Made by a program: the position numbers and the translations under genes
The notes under the pieces: model-generated
The model's database searches: none
The model's input: only the letters and a program-made list of their open reading frames with translations
What the model was told of the DNA's origin: nothing
Source: Eunapius fragilis
Taxonomy: Eukaryota > Porifera > Demospongiae > Spongillida > Spongillidae
Assembly: GCA_963681505.1 (NCBI GenBank)
Contig: OY811974.1
Location: 12,608,144 to 12,672,143, forward strand
Length of the DNA: 64,000 bases
Direction: 5' to 3'
Shown: positions 1-11,754 of the stretch, in pieces
Layout of the letters: each line of letters opens with the position of its first letter
Numbering within the stretch: position 1 is the stretch's first letter

Positions 1-59
1 AAGTTAGCCCCCATTGGTGCGCGCGCCGCTCTTTGATTTGCAATTGTGCCCCTCTGCAG

Positions 60-3000
60 ATCCTACTCGATACATCAAAACCTTCACGAATCGGGGTGTT
101 TTGAGCACCAAAACGACCAGATTGCCGTTTTCACTGAACGTTCTTTTGGACAACAAAGCCTTACAGCCTCCACTAGCGGTCCCAGTCAGTGCCACAGTCG
201 GTGGCTCAAATGAACGTGTTATGCCTTTTACTGTTACAATATTGGATGGAGATGGTGAGTGGGCGTGGACACGAAATGCTGTCACGTGATTGATGTAACT
301 GTTCCCATACCATTCCAGTGGTCTCTATTGGGTTCAGAGAAACTGACTACACTGTAACGGAAGGGGCACCACCTCCAGACCAATACCCTAGAATTAGGCT
401 GGCCAGAGATAAAGAGATTGTCCAGCTACTTCAAGTACAGGTGATACCACTGAAAGCTAGCCAGTTTTTTTCTCTGAACATTTCACTACCAGGTGGCAAT
501 AGTCTGCCAAATCCTGCCCAATGTAAGTGAAGGTTTTCATTTTAAATACTCCTCTCAACTAGTTGTGCTTATGTTCCTTCAGACATCCCCAATGGACCTC
601 AGGACTTTGACAATACAGTTCTCAATCTCACCTTCCCTGTTATACCCACCAGTAATAGTGATCTGAAGCCACTAGTTGGCATTGTGGATGACCTTATCAA
701 TGAGGCAGAACAGCAGTTTGTTTGTGTCGTGAGGGTCTTAGATATCTCCTTGGTTACATCTGGGCGTGTCATCATCACCAATGGTGCAACAGTCATCAGG
801 ATTGTTGATAATGATGGTAAGTCATATTGCCTCTCAATTCCAGACCACACATTGCACAAGGCTCATTCACAAATTATTCAAGTATGCCTGTTCCTAACAA
901 TGATATTGATTAGTTGATGGGAATTTACTGGTAGTGTGTCCCACACCATTTAGGCTGCTTGGTACTTATAATGCACTGTCAAAGGTAAGTGTGATCCCCT
1001 CCCACCCCCACCTCCCATATGGAGGATTAGTGGGAGATTTGACCAGCTAATCAGATTATTGTGGCATGCATTTCACCATACATGAGGACATGTGGAGAAT
1101 GAATTCTAATCATAAACCAATATGCTTGTGTCCTGCAGCCCAAAAGGCTGTGATGACCTTGGTTGGTAGAATACATAGTTTGGTTTCACGTTACATATGC
1201 AACATCATCTAACAACAAGCATGCATGAGCTTTAGATAGATATAGCTATAACTCTTATACCTTGCACAGTATCGCAGGTATACCTACAAAGGCTAGTGCG
1301 TGTTCTTTTTGAATAGCAGGAACGAAACCGAAAGACACAAGGAACATATGACATCTCATTGTGTTGTATGACAACATGCCTTATGTCATCACCTGCCTAC
1401 ACATGTAGACGGTATACCATTCCTACCAAACACATATGCTATGTACTTGTACTAATTCACTTCACCTTGTCGGCTGGACCTACCGTTTGCTCACTCAAAC
1501 ACACCTACTTTGTGACTGTCAATCTAGTGAATAATTAGTGAAGGGAACTAGAGGAATGGAGTGCTGGGGGGGGGGGGGGGAGGGTTGTAACAAGATGAGG
1601 GTTATTGCATGGCATTATAGTTCCAATGTTCACGGATGTGAGGTGTGCAAAGTATAACATCTTATTGTTGCACTATTCAAGTTCTAAATTAAGGGCATGA
1701 TGAAAGTATGTGGGTGTACTTCTGAAACAGGATTTTCATTTAGGCTATCAATTCTTTCATCAGACAAGATTAAGTACACAGCACATTGAAGGATTGCTAG
1801 GCTCTCACTGAATGCCAATGGGGTGACTATATGATTTGTCCAACTCAATTATGCTCCCTACTAGGGACCATAGTTGCCTTCCTAAGAAACCCAGAACCTG
1901 TTGACTACACCAGCAAAGGAAACCACATAGGTGACCATGAATTCTTTCAAGACGATTTCAGGTCATGGAGACAAACAACCCTGAAGACTGCATACATGTA
2001 CATAGTACATTTTACCTCATGTAACTCCCTAAATATAACTGGGCTAATATAATACATATGCAGTCATTACACAATGTCACCTATTGTAAGAACGTATTTA
2101 ATAGCAAACCAAAATCTGTAACCATGAATGACATTTATGGCTGCCTTAACTTACAACTGGTTAGGGCATATGCCACATCCATCCTAACCAGGTTAATGCC
2201 CCCATCTTATTGATTTGTTGTATGTCTAGTCTGTGTGTAGATGTTGTATATGTTTAATAATAAGAAGCATGGTTATGAAATTTAATGATGGCAGACTGTG
2301 ACCATATAGGGTAACTATATGTGGTATGTAAGGTACATGGATGGGTTTTGTGGATTGGCATATGCATTGTTTATGTGGCACATTTGTCTTTTTTTGGGCA
2401 TGTCCTCATATGGGCATGTCTTCATATGAGCATGTCCTCATATAGGCATGTTGTAATCCCATATGAGCTAGCCACCTACTTCTGTCCCACTGCAGCCATC
2501 TCAATAGGCTTTGAGCAGGCAGAGTACACCTTTACTAAAGGGGATGGCTTCCATTTTGACACAATAAGACTGGTCAAGGAAGGTGGAGTGGTGTCTGAAC
2601 AGACCTTTGATGTCCGGGTGACAGCAGAGAGTAGTGCAGTGGACAATCAGGCTGTACATGGAGTGGACTATGATTTAGGAGGCGATTCAGTGCTGACTTT
2701 CACCATAAGACCAGACCAGCAATACCTTCCCATTGCCATCAACATTTATGATGATGGTGCAGTTACTGGAACTAAAATGGCCATCCTTATTTCTGCTCGA
2801 TCTCCAAGTTCAGTTCCATATGACAGACCACACCACCCCACTACCACAATAGTCATCTTGGATAACCATGGTGGGTTCACATGAGGGATCACATGATCTG
2901 TTTGTAATGGTCATCTCTCCACATGCAGTGGCTATTGTTGGGTTTACTATTGGTGAGAAAGTTGTAAATGAAGGAGAAGGCTTTGGTGTGTGTGCAAGTG

Positions 3001-3078
3001 TCACTGATCCTGGTCCAAGTTTGGAGATGTTGTTAAACTTCTTTCTTGTCGTAGATCTAATCCCTCTCACTGCAGGTT

Positions 3079-3125
<47 letters not shown>

Positions 3126-3551
3126 TGTGTATGTGTGTGTGAATGTGCACATGCGTGCTATACACTATGTTGTAAACAATTGCTTGCATTTGCCTCAAAA
3201 ATTTTGAAAACATAACAACATGTACCAAGTTATGTTTTAGTGGTGATCTTGGAGCACCTGTTGTTGTATGATGTAATGAAAAAATGAGCTGTAGTAATTT
3301 ATACATTCTCATGCCGGGATCTTGCATTGTATCTTCCATCTCCTTAGACACATCTGATGTTTCAGTTGCCCTAACTATCATTGGACCATTTAACAATGAC
3401 ATCAGGACTGTCTGCTTCAATGTAACAGCATTATCTGATTCAGAAATTGAGGGAAACCAGACATTCCTGTATTCCCTCACCGTGAGTGGTGATGAACCAC
3501 GAGTGATGGTCTCACCCAACACCACAGTGGTCACCATTATGGACTACACCA
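60..3551 (+). CDS. Calx-beta repeat protein, copy A (partial, 3' segment of gene)
   Basis: Six exons can be placed by splice sites and by alignment to the copies at 11755 and 33887: 60-254, 319-522, 583-816, 2496-2870, 2929-3075 and 3348-3551. All stay open. Exons 319-816 and 2496-3075 read as Calx-beta domains: a start like 'SIGFxxxxYTVTEG', then a 'VGIVDDxINEAEQ' segment and the family's closing 'IVDND'. Calx-beta domains are Ca2+-binding beta-sandwiches of secreted or surface proteins; sponge aggregation factors carry arrays of them. The 5' exons lie outside the window and no exon matching 14393 of copy B follows 3551, so the gene is cut or continues in a form I cannot see. The 817-2495 intron is much longer than its 358-bp counterpart in copy B. 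Function beyond extracellular adhesion is inference. Confidence 0.75.
817..2495 (+). other. Expanded intron of Calx-beta copy A
   Basis: The matching intron of copy B (12928-13285) is 358 bp; here it is 1,679 bp. It holds a 15-base G run at 1566-1580 and a short minisatellite at 2397-2452. I see no coding exon in it. Confidence 0.6.
2397..2452. repeat. Minisatellite, ~18-bp unit, about 3-4 copies
   Basis: The phrase 'gcatgtcYtcatatgrg' recurs head to tail. It lies just upstream of exon 2496 in the intron. Confidence 0.7.
3082..3123. repeat. (GT)n microsatellite
   Basis: About 21 GT units start six bases after the 3' splice donor of the Calx-beta copy A exon ending at 3075. Confidence 0.95.
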
Positions 3552-4639
3552 GTAAGATGCGGGCAGGAAGGATTATGCTGTGAGAGGGGAGGGGAGAGGA
3601 GGTGGTGTGGAGTACATGATATGAAATACTCAATTTTCCCTACATATGTAACTTTTGTGCTGCATTAAAACGCATTTTTGGTTACAAATTGAAATGGACG
3701 TCAGACCTGAAGGGTCAGTGGTATCACTCTCACAAAGCCAATACAGCTAGTTGGATTATTAAAAGCATAAATAGTTAACACGAATATACTATGCACAAAC
3801 ATATGCATACCTACATTTAGTAGCTATGCTAACATATCATGGAATGTTGCACGAGAAAATGGGCCTTGTGGATTTATCGGAACCTACGTGGGTAGGGGGG
3901 GGGGATTGTTGAAATATCTGTCAGGGTAGGGAGGGTATACAAGTAACTTGTCCTGGGGGTTGGGGGGAGGTGTATTGAAACATCTGTCCTGGGGTGATGG
4001 AGCTGTAAGAAACTTGTCTTAGTGGGTGTTAATATAATATCTATAGGGAGAGGGGAGGTATATATGTCTGTCGGGGGTATATATGTCTGTAGGGGGAGGG
4101 AGGGAGGTATATATAAACAAGCTAGGGGGGATCAAAATATAGTTTACATTTGTGTGTATTGGCAATTAAAATCAAAATAAATTGTCTGAATATCAAATGC
4201 TTGATCTTTAAAAACTCTGCAATGGAATTAGTTAAGTCAAGTAACTGTTATTATGCCATTAAAAATTATAACTTGGTCTGTTAATCTTGAATGAATGATT
4301 TCAAATTATCAAGCTTAAATTATTAAAAATGGTAGCTAGGGATGGCTGTTGGTCGGTTTTATAAGGATAAGCAGCCAAAATTAAAGACAGAATTAAATGG
4401 AATAATATTGTTGCAACCAATGAATACATAACCCCCCCCCCCCCCCCCCCCCCCCGAGATATTAATAAATTAGTGCTTTGAAGGTACAAGTCATTATAAC
4501 TGATGTTCTGTTCGTTTAGCTTCTTGAGAAGGTGAAGACCTGGAGGAGAGACATTTACACTTTATCATCACCTTGGATGTGATATGCATGTAGTTGTAAT
4601 GCATTGTGCTTTTAAATAAATAAAGATAACACATTGCAT
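3552..4639. other. Gene-free stretch with G-rich repeats and a Helitron-like terminus
   Basis: G-rich imperfect repeats ('aacttgtcctggggg', 'tatatatgtctgt') fill 3890-4130, and a C24 run lies at 4432-4455. At 3878 the sequence 'TCGGAACCTACGTGGGTAGG' follows an A and matches the 5' terminus of the Helitron at 58688, so a short Helitron end is likely. No gene seen. Confidence 0.5.
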
Positions 4640-4800
4640 TTGTCCACATAAGAGGATGTCAAATGGTGCTGCTGTAGATGCTGCATCAGACATGTGCCAT
4701 GATTCCCTCAATATGGCTGGGCAAAGTGGTGATGTTACAGTGACATCTAATGCTGCAGGCTTGCCATATCCTACCCAGCTATGAGCACATCTGCAGGTCA
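4640..4800 (-). pseudogene. RLE-type LINE, C-terminal scrap
   Basis: The minus strand reads a short 'GKPAALDVTVTSPL' segment, the same block as in the larger copies at 49500-50193 and 51157-52470. That block carries the D of a restriction-like endonuclease (PD-(D/E)XK) core. It is interrupted and very short: a dead fragment. Confidence 0.6.
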
Positions 4801-4810
4801 GGTAAGACCA

Positions 4811-6119
4811 TGGCCCTTCTCCACTCCTGATAGAACAAGGGCAAAACAAAGTAATGATTTGTGCTTACTGCTTAAATATAGGCTGGAGCAATTGCTGCAC
4901 ACACTACTAAGGAGAAAAAGGTGTACATTAGGATCTCTATCACCTCAAACCCTTTTTCTCATGCATAACTTGCCCCAGTCACCACAGCTACAACAGGGGT
5001 GCTTGCTGGGTCAAGATATGGGGTTGCATTGTACACCACTCACAATTGCAGCAGCTTGAGTTGGCACCAGATTTGCTGTCATGCTGGTAGGAATGGGAGC
5101 TAGACCAGACTATGAGGTAGTGTTTGAGGCATTAGATCATTTGTTTGTAACTATGATATGATGGTCAATGCAGAATGGTGGGATTGTTAGTGCTGGCCAG
5201 TGGGACATCATGATTGGGTGTGAAATGTGGTGGTACAATCCATTTAATGCGACAGTTATGGGTGTTAGTTCTTGTCCTGGATGAGCTTGTGTTTGCTTGA
5301 AACCTCTGTTGGATTGGCAGAAACATGGTACACTTCACATGCACTTACATGTACATGTATGCCCTTTGCATAGCATACATCCTTCATCAGTGTGTGCCTC
5401 CCATTTGTAGATGTTTGTGCAGCTGTAATATGTTGTACATCTGTCCGTCACCCTTTTGAAAAACAATAGGGGGTGGATCTCAGGTAATTGAGAAAAAATG
5501 CCACACAAAAATCCCACAAAGTACAGACTGTACATGCTCAAAAATTCCACCAAAAAATTCCAGCTTCATCGACTTATCACAGCAAAAGATGATGTCCTGC
5601 TTTTTAAATTTTAGATACTGTTGTCCGTGTTTTTTAAGCGCAGAAGTTACTTTTACTTGTCAACCAGTAAAGCAAGCGTCGCACAATGACGCATAATGAT
5701 GATTTGGGCAAAAAATGAGCAGTGCATGTACAGCAAGTTAGCATTTGAAGCAGTGGTGAGTCCCCTAGTAATTTCTGCTCTGTATGGAAGAAGGCACTGG
5801 ATATAATCCAAAAGCCATGATTGATATTTTTGTTATATTCAAGTGTTTTAAAATGATACTGCTGAAATGTTCTAATTCACCACAGGTTAGGGCAGGGACT
5901 GTTTTAGTCCATCAGTGCAATAACTGACATTGATAGTTGTCATGGTGACTTGTGGTAATCTATTTTCTGACTACATGAAGGCACATTGCAGGCATTTTGC
6001 AGAGCTTTATCATTTGGTGTAGAAAAACAGCACATACTTGGCATGTATGCCACATTGCATTTCAGCATACGATTGATCAAGGCAATGTTGCCGATTGGCC
6101 CATAGAGTTGTTACGTCCT
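4811..6119. other. Gene-free stretch
   Basis: No supported gene. The part at 5490-5570 resembles the subterminal sequence of the hAT-like MITE at 57439 ('aaaaaatgccacacaaaaat', 'attccaccaaaaaattcc'), so it is probably a degraded copy of that family. Confidence 0.4.
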
Positions 6120-6741
6120 AGCAAATACAACTTGAAGACTGACACCATGTTAGAACTAGCAGAGTTTTGTAAGAATACATATGACACAGAAGTACATATA
6201 CACCCTAAGATGGACAAATGTGGACATAGTGTTGTTAATGATCATATGTACTCATCAGAGTTCAACTCCACTGATAGAGGTTCATTTGTAAAAGCAATGA
6301 TTGTACTGAAGGAAAATAATGAACTACATCCATGTATACTATGGTTGTATTCAGTTTTTCTTTGCTGAGAATCTGCATCGCATTGAAACATGATGGTCAG
6401 CAAGAAGTAAACAGGAATGCATATTTTCATATGCATGCATGTTTAAGTAATCAGGGTCAATCGGCCATTGTTCTATCAAGATTCACGGCTGTTTTTGTCA
6501 TGGCATTAGGTGTTTAAATTAGATCATATGATTGAAATTATACCTCCCAGTATGTGTAGTTGTGAACATGTTTGGTTTGGTCTTCTTGAATGTGTTCCAT
6601 GCAAGTGGAAATTCCAAGGCCAAGATGCTCTCCCTGGTGATTGACCATTGAAACATCGTTAACTACCATAATTGATTATCATAACCTTATTGGTCATGCT
6701 CTCTCACCGGCATTGCCTAGTAGGAAATTACGTATATGCAT

Positions 6742-6822
6742 GTTACACTGAAGCAGACAGTCCTGACATCATTGTCATATGGTCCAATGATAGTTGAGGG
6801 AACTGAAACATCAGATGTGTCT
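6742..6822 (-). pseudogene. Antisense Calx-beta exon fragment
   Basis: About 80 bp match, in reverse, the start of the Calx-beta exon at 3348-3551 (residues 'DTSDVSV..TIIGP'). It sits upstream of the gypsy scraps and recurs at 26383-26463, so the capture came before the segmental duplication. Confidence 0.75.
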
Positions 6823-7139
6823 ATGGGAGAGCCATCAGCAAATGTTAAGTAACTGTCTTGTACAAGAGAGCCACGCCCATATATTCTAACAGTTTATTAT
6901 GCCTCAAATTATGTATCAGGTTTGAGCCGGACTATAGTCCTGGTATCTGAATAAGACCAGTTCCCACATGAAATGGTAGCTGGCCCGTCTCTTGCTAGAA
7001 ATGGCTATTAAGGAGGCTAAGCTCAGCTCACTTCTCAGTGTTTGTTGGCGAGATAAGAAACTTATTTGGTCTTGTGATGCGCTTCCCCTTGTGATATAGG
7101 AGCTGTACAGTTTGGGGGAGGGAGGGGGGGGGGGAACCT

Positions 7140-7790
7140 ATTGCCTATGCCTCTTGTTCCTCCAGCAGAGAGAAAATGCTCTCACATTGAGAAAGAAGGT
7201 CTGGCAGTCATTTGCAGGGTGAAAAGGTTCCACCAATACCTATGGGGTAGGTCGTTCACTATTTATTCAGACCCTTTAATATTTATTTTCTGAGGCCTGT
7301 CCATTTCCGGGAATGGTATCTGTGAAAATCATGAGATGGGCATTAACCCTGAGTGCATATGAGTATCAATTTGAGTATAGGTCTGCAGGGATCGAGGCAG
7401 GGCAATGCTGATGGACTCAGTTGACTTCCTATGGAGAACGCTCCCAACATAGTGCCCTTGCCGGGTGATGATGGAAGCACTTGCAGAAGAAACAGAAGTG
7501 CAACCACCAGAGATGGTGTATTGTCCATGGTTCATGAATTGGTTATGAAGGGGTAGCCACCACACAAGGTTATGGGACAGGAGTTTGAACAATACAGTAT
7601 GAAAGCTATGGAATTGAGTGTACAGGATGGATGTGTGCTATGGGGAAGCCGTGTGGTTATTCCTTTAGCCCTGAGACCTGCAGTGATCCAGTTGCTTCAC
7701 GAAGGGCATCCAAGGATGAAGGCTATTGCAAGAGGCATGATTTGGTGGCCTGTTATGGATGTGGAACTATAGTCAAGAGTGTAAGCAAAC
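7140..7790 (+). mobile_element. Ty3/gypsy pol scraps (RNase H and integrase zinc finger)
   Basis: 7140-7290 encodes an RNase H piece ('CSHIEKEGLAVICRVKRFHQ', 'FTIYSDP'). 7560-7770 encodes an H2C2 integrase zinc-binding stretch ('VVIPLALRPAVIQLLHEGHP', then 'MIWWPVMD'). These are standard Ty3/gypsy pol modules in the right order, but frames are broken and the RT is missing. The same remnant is at 26780-27440. Confidence 0.75.
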
Positions 7791-8332
7791 CGGAAGTCAC
7801 CACTGCAGGCACCTTTACATCCTTGGTAGTGGCCATCAAATCTGTGGTCACATCTCCACATAGACTTTGCTTTTCCATTCCTTCCATGACAGTTGCCTCT
7901 ACTTCTTCCCAGCAGGCTGTTTGAGCATTAAGACACTTATTCTCAAATCATGGATTAACAATGGCACTGCATTTACAAGTGTTGAGTAGCAACCTTTATG
8001 AAATGCAATGGCATTAGACATGTCCACTGTACACCTCATGTGGCTTGATAAACTGATTTGGTGTACTATTAATTACCTCCATGAAATTAGAACAGCACTG
8101 AGACATCAATGATCATCATAATTAGATGTCTTTCATGGCTGCATGGAATATGGCTGCCCTGAGCTCACAGTGGCGTAGTGCGATTGTTGAGCGCCCATGG
8201 GCCCATGGTCAGGCCTCGTAACCAGATCTTTCCCCGGTGCTCATAAGTCATTATGGGACTATATTATTATAATCAGTAATTTTGTTCATAATTAATGAAA
8301 ATTGTTGCATAATCATACACCCACAAATAAAG
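7791..8332. other. Gene-free stretch inside duplication copy B
   Basis: No gene seen. It contains the empty target site ('gtactattaattacc', about 8067-8081) of the Tc1-like element that occupies copy C at 27721-29368. Confidence 0.6.
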
Positions 8333-8740
8333 TCAAGTCACGAGGGCAGGAACTCTTGCCAAGATGGCTCTGGCAATGGACCTGACCAAGGTGAAGTTCA
8401 TCCTACTGTACATGTCTGCCAAGGTGGAAGTTTTGGGAGAGGACAAGCTGATGGCAAGGTTGGATGCCAACCTAGAGAATGTGAGGTGAGCCTCCTTACC
8501 CCAGTTGTAGAACGTCTCGACAGCTAAGGGAATGCACGTCCACCCCAATTCCTGACATTTGGGACCATTGGTGAGAAGCTTGCGGGTCTTCTCTGCCGTA
8601 GAAGCTGCACCAGATGATCTGCATGACTCCCTAAGTATGCTGGGCAAAGAGGAGGTGTTACAGTGACATCAAAAGCTGCTGACCTGCCCCTGTCCTACCC
8701 AGCAATGAGCACATCTGCAGGTCTGGTGTGGCTGTGATCT
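8333..8740 (-). pseudogene. RLE-type LINE, C-terminal tail
   Basis: The minus strand reads the extreme C-terminus typical of this LINE: 'KCQELGWTCIPLAVETFYNW' followed by 'YSRMNFTLVRSIARAIL'. The upstream part is truncated. It is duplicated at 29661-30070. Confidence 0.75.
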
Positions 8741-8838
8741 CTTGTAAGACCATGACCCTTCTCCACACTCACACTCAGATGAGCTCACCGACAGAAGTGC
8801 ACAAAGGCATCACGCAATGGGAAACACAGGGGAAAAAA

Positions 8839-8995
8839 GCATCGAATCATTTTAAAATGATTTAGAAATCTTTGTGTGATTGAACAGAAAATCCCACAAG
8901 AATCATACGCTTGATTGATTTTTGTGTGATTCTCTGTTCAATCGCATGATAATTTCTAAACCATTTCTAAATGATTTCTAAATGATCATTCTAGT
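8839..8995. repeat. Foldback (inverted-repeat) element
   Basis: The arms contain 'gattgaacagaaaatc' and 'gattctctgttcaatc', with flanking 'atttagaaat/atttctaaat' repeats, giving a long hairpin. The same element is at 30165-30320. It lies just outside the start of the third duplication copy (53459). Confidence 0.65.
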
Positions 8996-9228
8996 TGCTG
9001 GCAATGCAAACAAGTTGACTTGTGTATGCTTAATTAATGGTAATCAAGATGAGGGTGCTTCATGTTCTCCCTTCCCTCCGCCTCTCTGCAACTTCCACCC
9101 CATGCTGCTACTTCTTCCCCCATCCGTATGAACAAAAAAAACAACAGATCGGAAGTAAGGGGATAAAATTTGATAAGCTCTCTTTACAATTATTGCAATC
9201 ACACACAATTCTCCAGTAAATTAAGCAG

Positions 9229-11526
9229 TCAGATACACTTCCTAGCAGCAGCATGAAGCTGGTCCAAGGTCAGGTCAGCAGGAAGTGCCTGCCTCTTCAG
9301 CCACCCCTCGGCCTTGCCTGCCACCAGCTCCCACTCCTCTTGCTTGTCTTGGTGTCTGGTTTGCATCACGCACAGAGCCAACACAGTGGCCCAGACCGTG
9401 GCCATCACACCCACGCACTTCACGGGACACGCCCCTTCCAGCTCGCTCCTCCCCTTACCCAATTGGTGGGCGAGGCAGTCGTCAAGACACCACGAACCAT
9501 TGGCCTGTTGAAGAGTGACCAGGGCGGATAGACTGGTCTGGGGCTGAGGGGCACACTGGCTCACTGGGGAACGAGGGGGTGTGGGGCAGTCCGAATCTGC
9601 AGGGAGACTCAAACGGCACGTTGCCATGGTCTCAGATGGTAAACACATGGCCTCAGGTGGTGATGAACTGCGTGCTGTATGTCCAGACAAGTTAGAGCTC
9701 CCAGACCAGCCTGAATATAACCCCGAGAAAAAACCACCTGACTTCTTGAGACTGACAACAGATCTCTGGAAGCGCAGTGCCAATTGACTTAGAGCTTCAG
9801 CTCTATCATAAAGTTCCTCCAGCGTTACTTTGCGTTGCAGTACATGTCCAGTGTGCGCCTCAATTATCCTCGTTACATCACCTACCTGAGGAGACATATA
9901 GTTAGCTCCACCTCCTGACCCCTCATTGCGGAAATCCACGTCCCAGGTCTTCATTGGACCCCTCACAGGGTCCTTTTTCCCTTCGTCCACTGCAATGTAG
10001 GCCGTGTAGGAGGAGACCACACCCATTTCCTTACTCAGTTCCACTATGTCCTCCATTCTTCTGCTGCCTCGTTCCCGGTCCTTTATAAGGGCCTTGCCAG
10101 CTAGATGGTGTATGGTTGGAAATTCTGAGGGAGTGGAGTCTATGTTGAATGAGATGGTGTGTTCAACACTAGCTCCAAGCATCAATGCCTTGAGCGTTGC
10201 AACTCCGCTAGCGTGGGATGTGGGTGTGGACTTTGGACTCATAATCCCGTATATCACTAACTTCTCTCCGTTGAAAATAGGTGGAATGGTCTGGGGACTC
10301 TGGAGCACTTCAAACTCTGTTGGCACCTTAAACTCCACAACCACATCAGTAACAGCAGGTTGAAGAGCCCTCTTAAGACTTCTGATCACCTGATAATGAA
10401 TTAAAATAATACTGAGCAAGTGACATCAGTTCTCAATTTCTACACGTATATTTCTGACAACTATGTAGTTATAACTGCACTCTGCATTGGTGCTACCATA
10501 ACCCCATGTACCACATTATAGGCGCTGCAATAACCCCGATGAGCAGCACCCCAATTGGTGCTACCGTAACTCACCTTGGCTTGCATCCTCTCTCCTTCCT
10601 TTACAAACTCAGATGTGCCTCCGCCCGCCTTGGCCAGTCCCTCCACCAGATATGTCGAGGTCCCAGACCCAATACCAAACGTGAAGCACCTAGGATCAAA
10701 ACAGCACAACATTAATTGCCGGTGGCAATGGCGCTGGGAACCAGACATACCTTGCCGTGTGGGCGTACTTCCTCACACACTCGACACACTGCTGCGTGTT
10801 GCTCACCGACCCATCAGTGAGGACAAAGACCTGCCTCGGGAGTCCTGGACGGGGCTTCAGGGAGAAGACATGCTCCAGAGGTGGGAGGAGCTCCGTGCCC
10901 CCCAGGTCCGCCTCCACAGTCTGGGCATGGGACACCGCCTTACTCAGGGTGTCCTGGTTGTAGGGAAGGCTGGAAGGGAACAGGTCCACGTAGCTGGAGC
11001 CAAAGCCGATGATGTTGAAGAAGCAGCCCTCCCTCAGGCTCTTCAGGAAGAGGATGAGAGTCTCTCTGGCGCTGTTGATGTATGAACCATACATGCTGCC
11101 GCTCCTGTCCACGAGGAAAAAGAACTCTCCCGCTGCCTCCAATGCCGGGAACTCTGGGTAGAAGGTAACCATGACGACTGGCCCAGACATGTAGCCCTTT
11201 GTGGTGATATCAGACGTTGCACCTCCCTCCACTAGAACTGATGGCTTGTGTGGTTCCCTGCGCTTGATGAGGATGACCAGGTCTTTCTCTAGGTTTCCCT
11301 CCAGTAGGGTCACGGTCACGCCCTCGCCATCTCTACTCGAACTGATCGAGTGGGTCGGTGACGTCACCGCTTCCACCTCAGCGGCGTTGTGCACCTTCAT
11401 TGTGAACCCGCTCACGCCAGGCCCGTTGGCGTGCTTCACGTTCGCGCCCTGACCGGTACCGCCGCCCTGTATAGGTGCCGCCGGGTCGCTAAAGCCCGCC
11501 GGCGCGTACCTCGGTTTCAAGGAGGC
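9229..11526 (-). pseudogene. VIT+VWA domain protein (VWA5-like), copy B, 5'-truncated
   Basis: Three exons on the minus strand: up to 11526-10751, 10689-10575 and 10389-9229, with the same splice sites as the intact copies. The VWA domain is present, but its MIDAS reads 'DRSGSMYGS' where the other copies read 'DRSGSMSGS'. The first ~140 residues (most of the VIT domain) and the start codon are missing: at 11526/11527 the sequence jumps into the divergent Calx-beta gene. Relative to copy C this is a 933-bp deletion (32858-33790) with a 2-bp 'gc' overlap. Without start and promoter it is probably not expressed as a normal protein, although what remains is open. Confidence 0.9.
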
Positions 11527-11615
11527 TGTGCTTGGCGTCCCACGTACGTTATTCGCTATACTCATTCATTATCACATTGCACGCTTATATTCATACGTGC
11601 TTCCCTTCCCGTCTC

Positions 11616-11738
11616 TAGTCTCGTCCCCAGACCCAGATTCCCAACAGCTGCGGGTGGATTACATCACCGCTACGTGGAACGTAGCGGTGATGTAATCCAC
11701 CCGCAGCTGTTGGGAATCTGGGTCTGGGGACGAGACTA
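11616..11738. mobile_element. Near-perfect palindromic MITE with 9-bp target duplication
   Basis: Termini 'TAGTCTCGTCCCC' and 'GGGGACGAGACTA' belong to an almost perfect 123-bp palindrome. Flanks are 'tcccgtctc' (11607-11615) and 'tcccgtccc' (11739-11747). The empty site in copy C (around 33875) has a single 'tcccgtccc', which proves a recent insertion into an intron after the duplication. A 9-bp duplication suggests Mutator-like mobilisation. The larger element at 56426-58041 shares its ends. Confidence 0.9.
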
Positions 11739-11754
11739 TCCCGTCCCCTCGCAG

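Noticed and set aside
3067-3537. Minus-strand ORF of 156 residues
   Set aside because: It is antisense to the Calx-beta exon and translates the (GT)n microsatellite.
5997-6368. 123-residue plus-strand ORF
   Set aside because: No recognisable domain, and the part shared with copy C (25797 onward) is not kept in frame there.
9253-9531. Plus-strand ORFs overlapping the VWA5-like genes (9253, 10576, 30583, 31907, 53688, 54979 and others)
   Set aside because: They mirror the minus-strand coding exons and recur only because the genes are duplicated.
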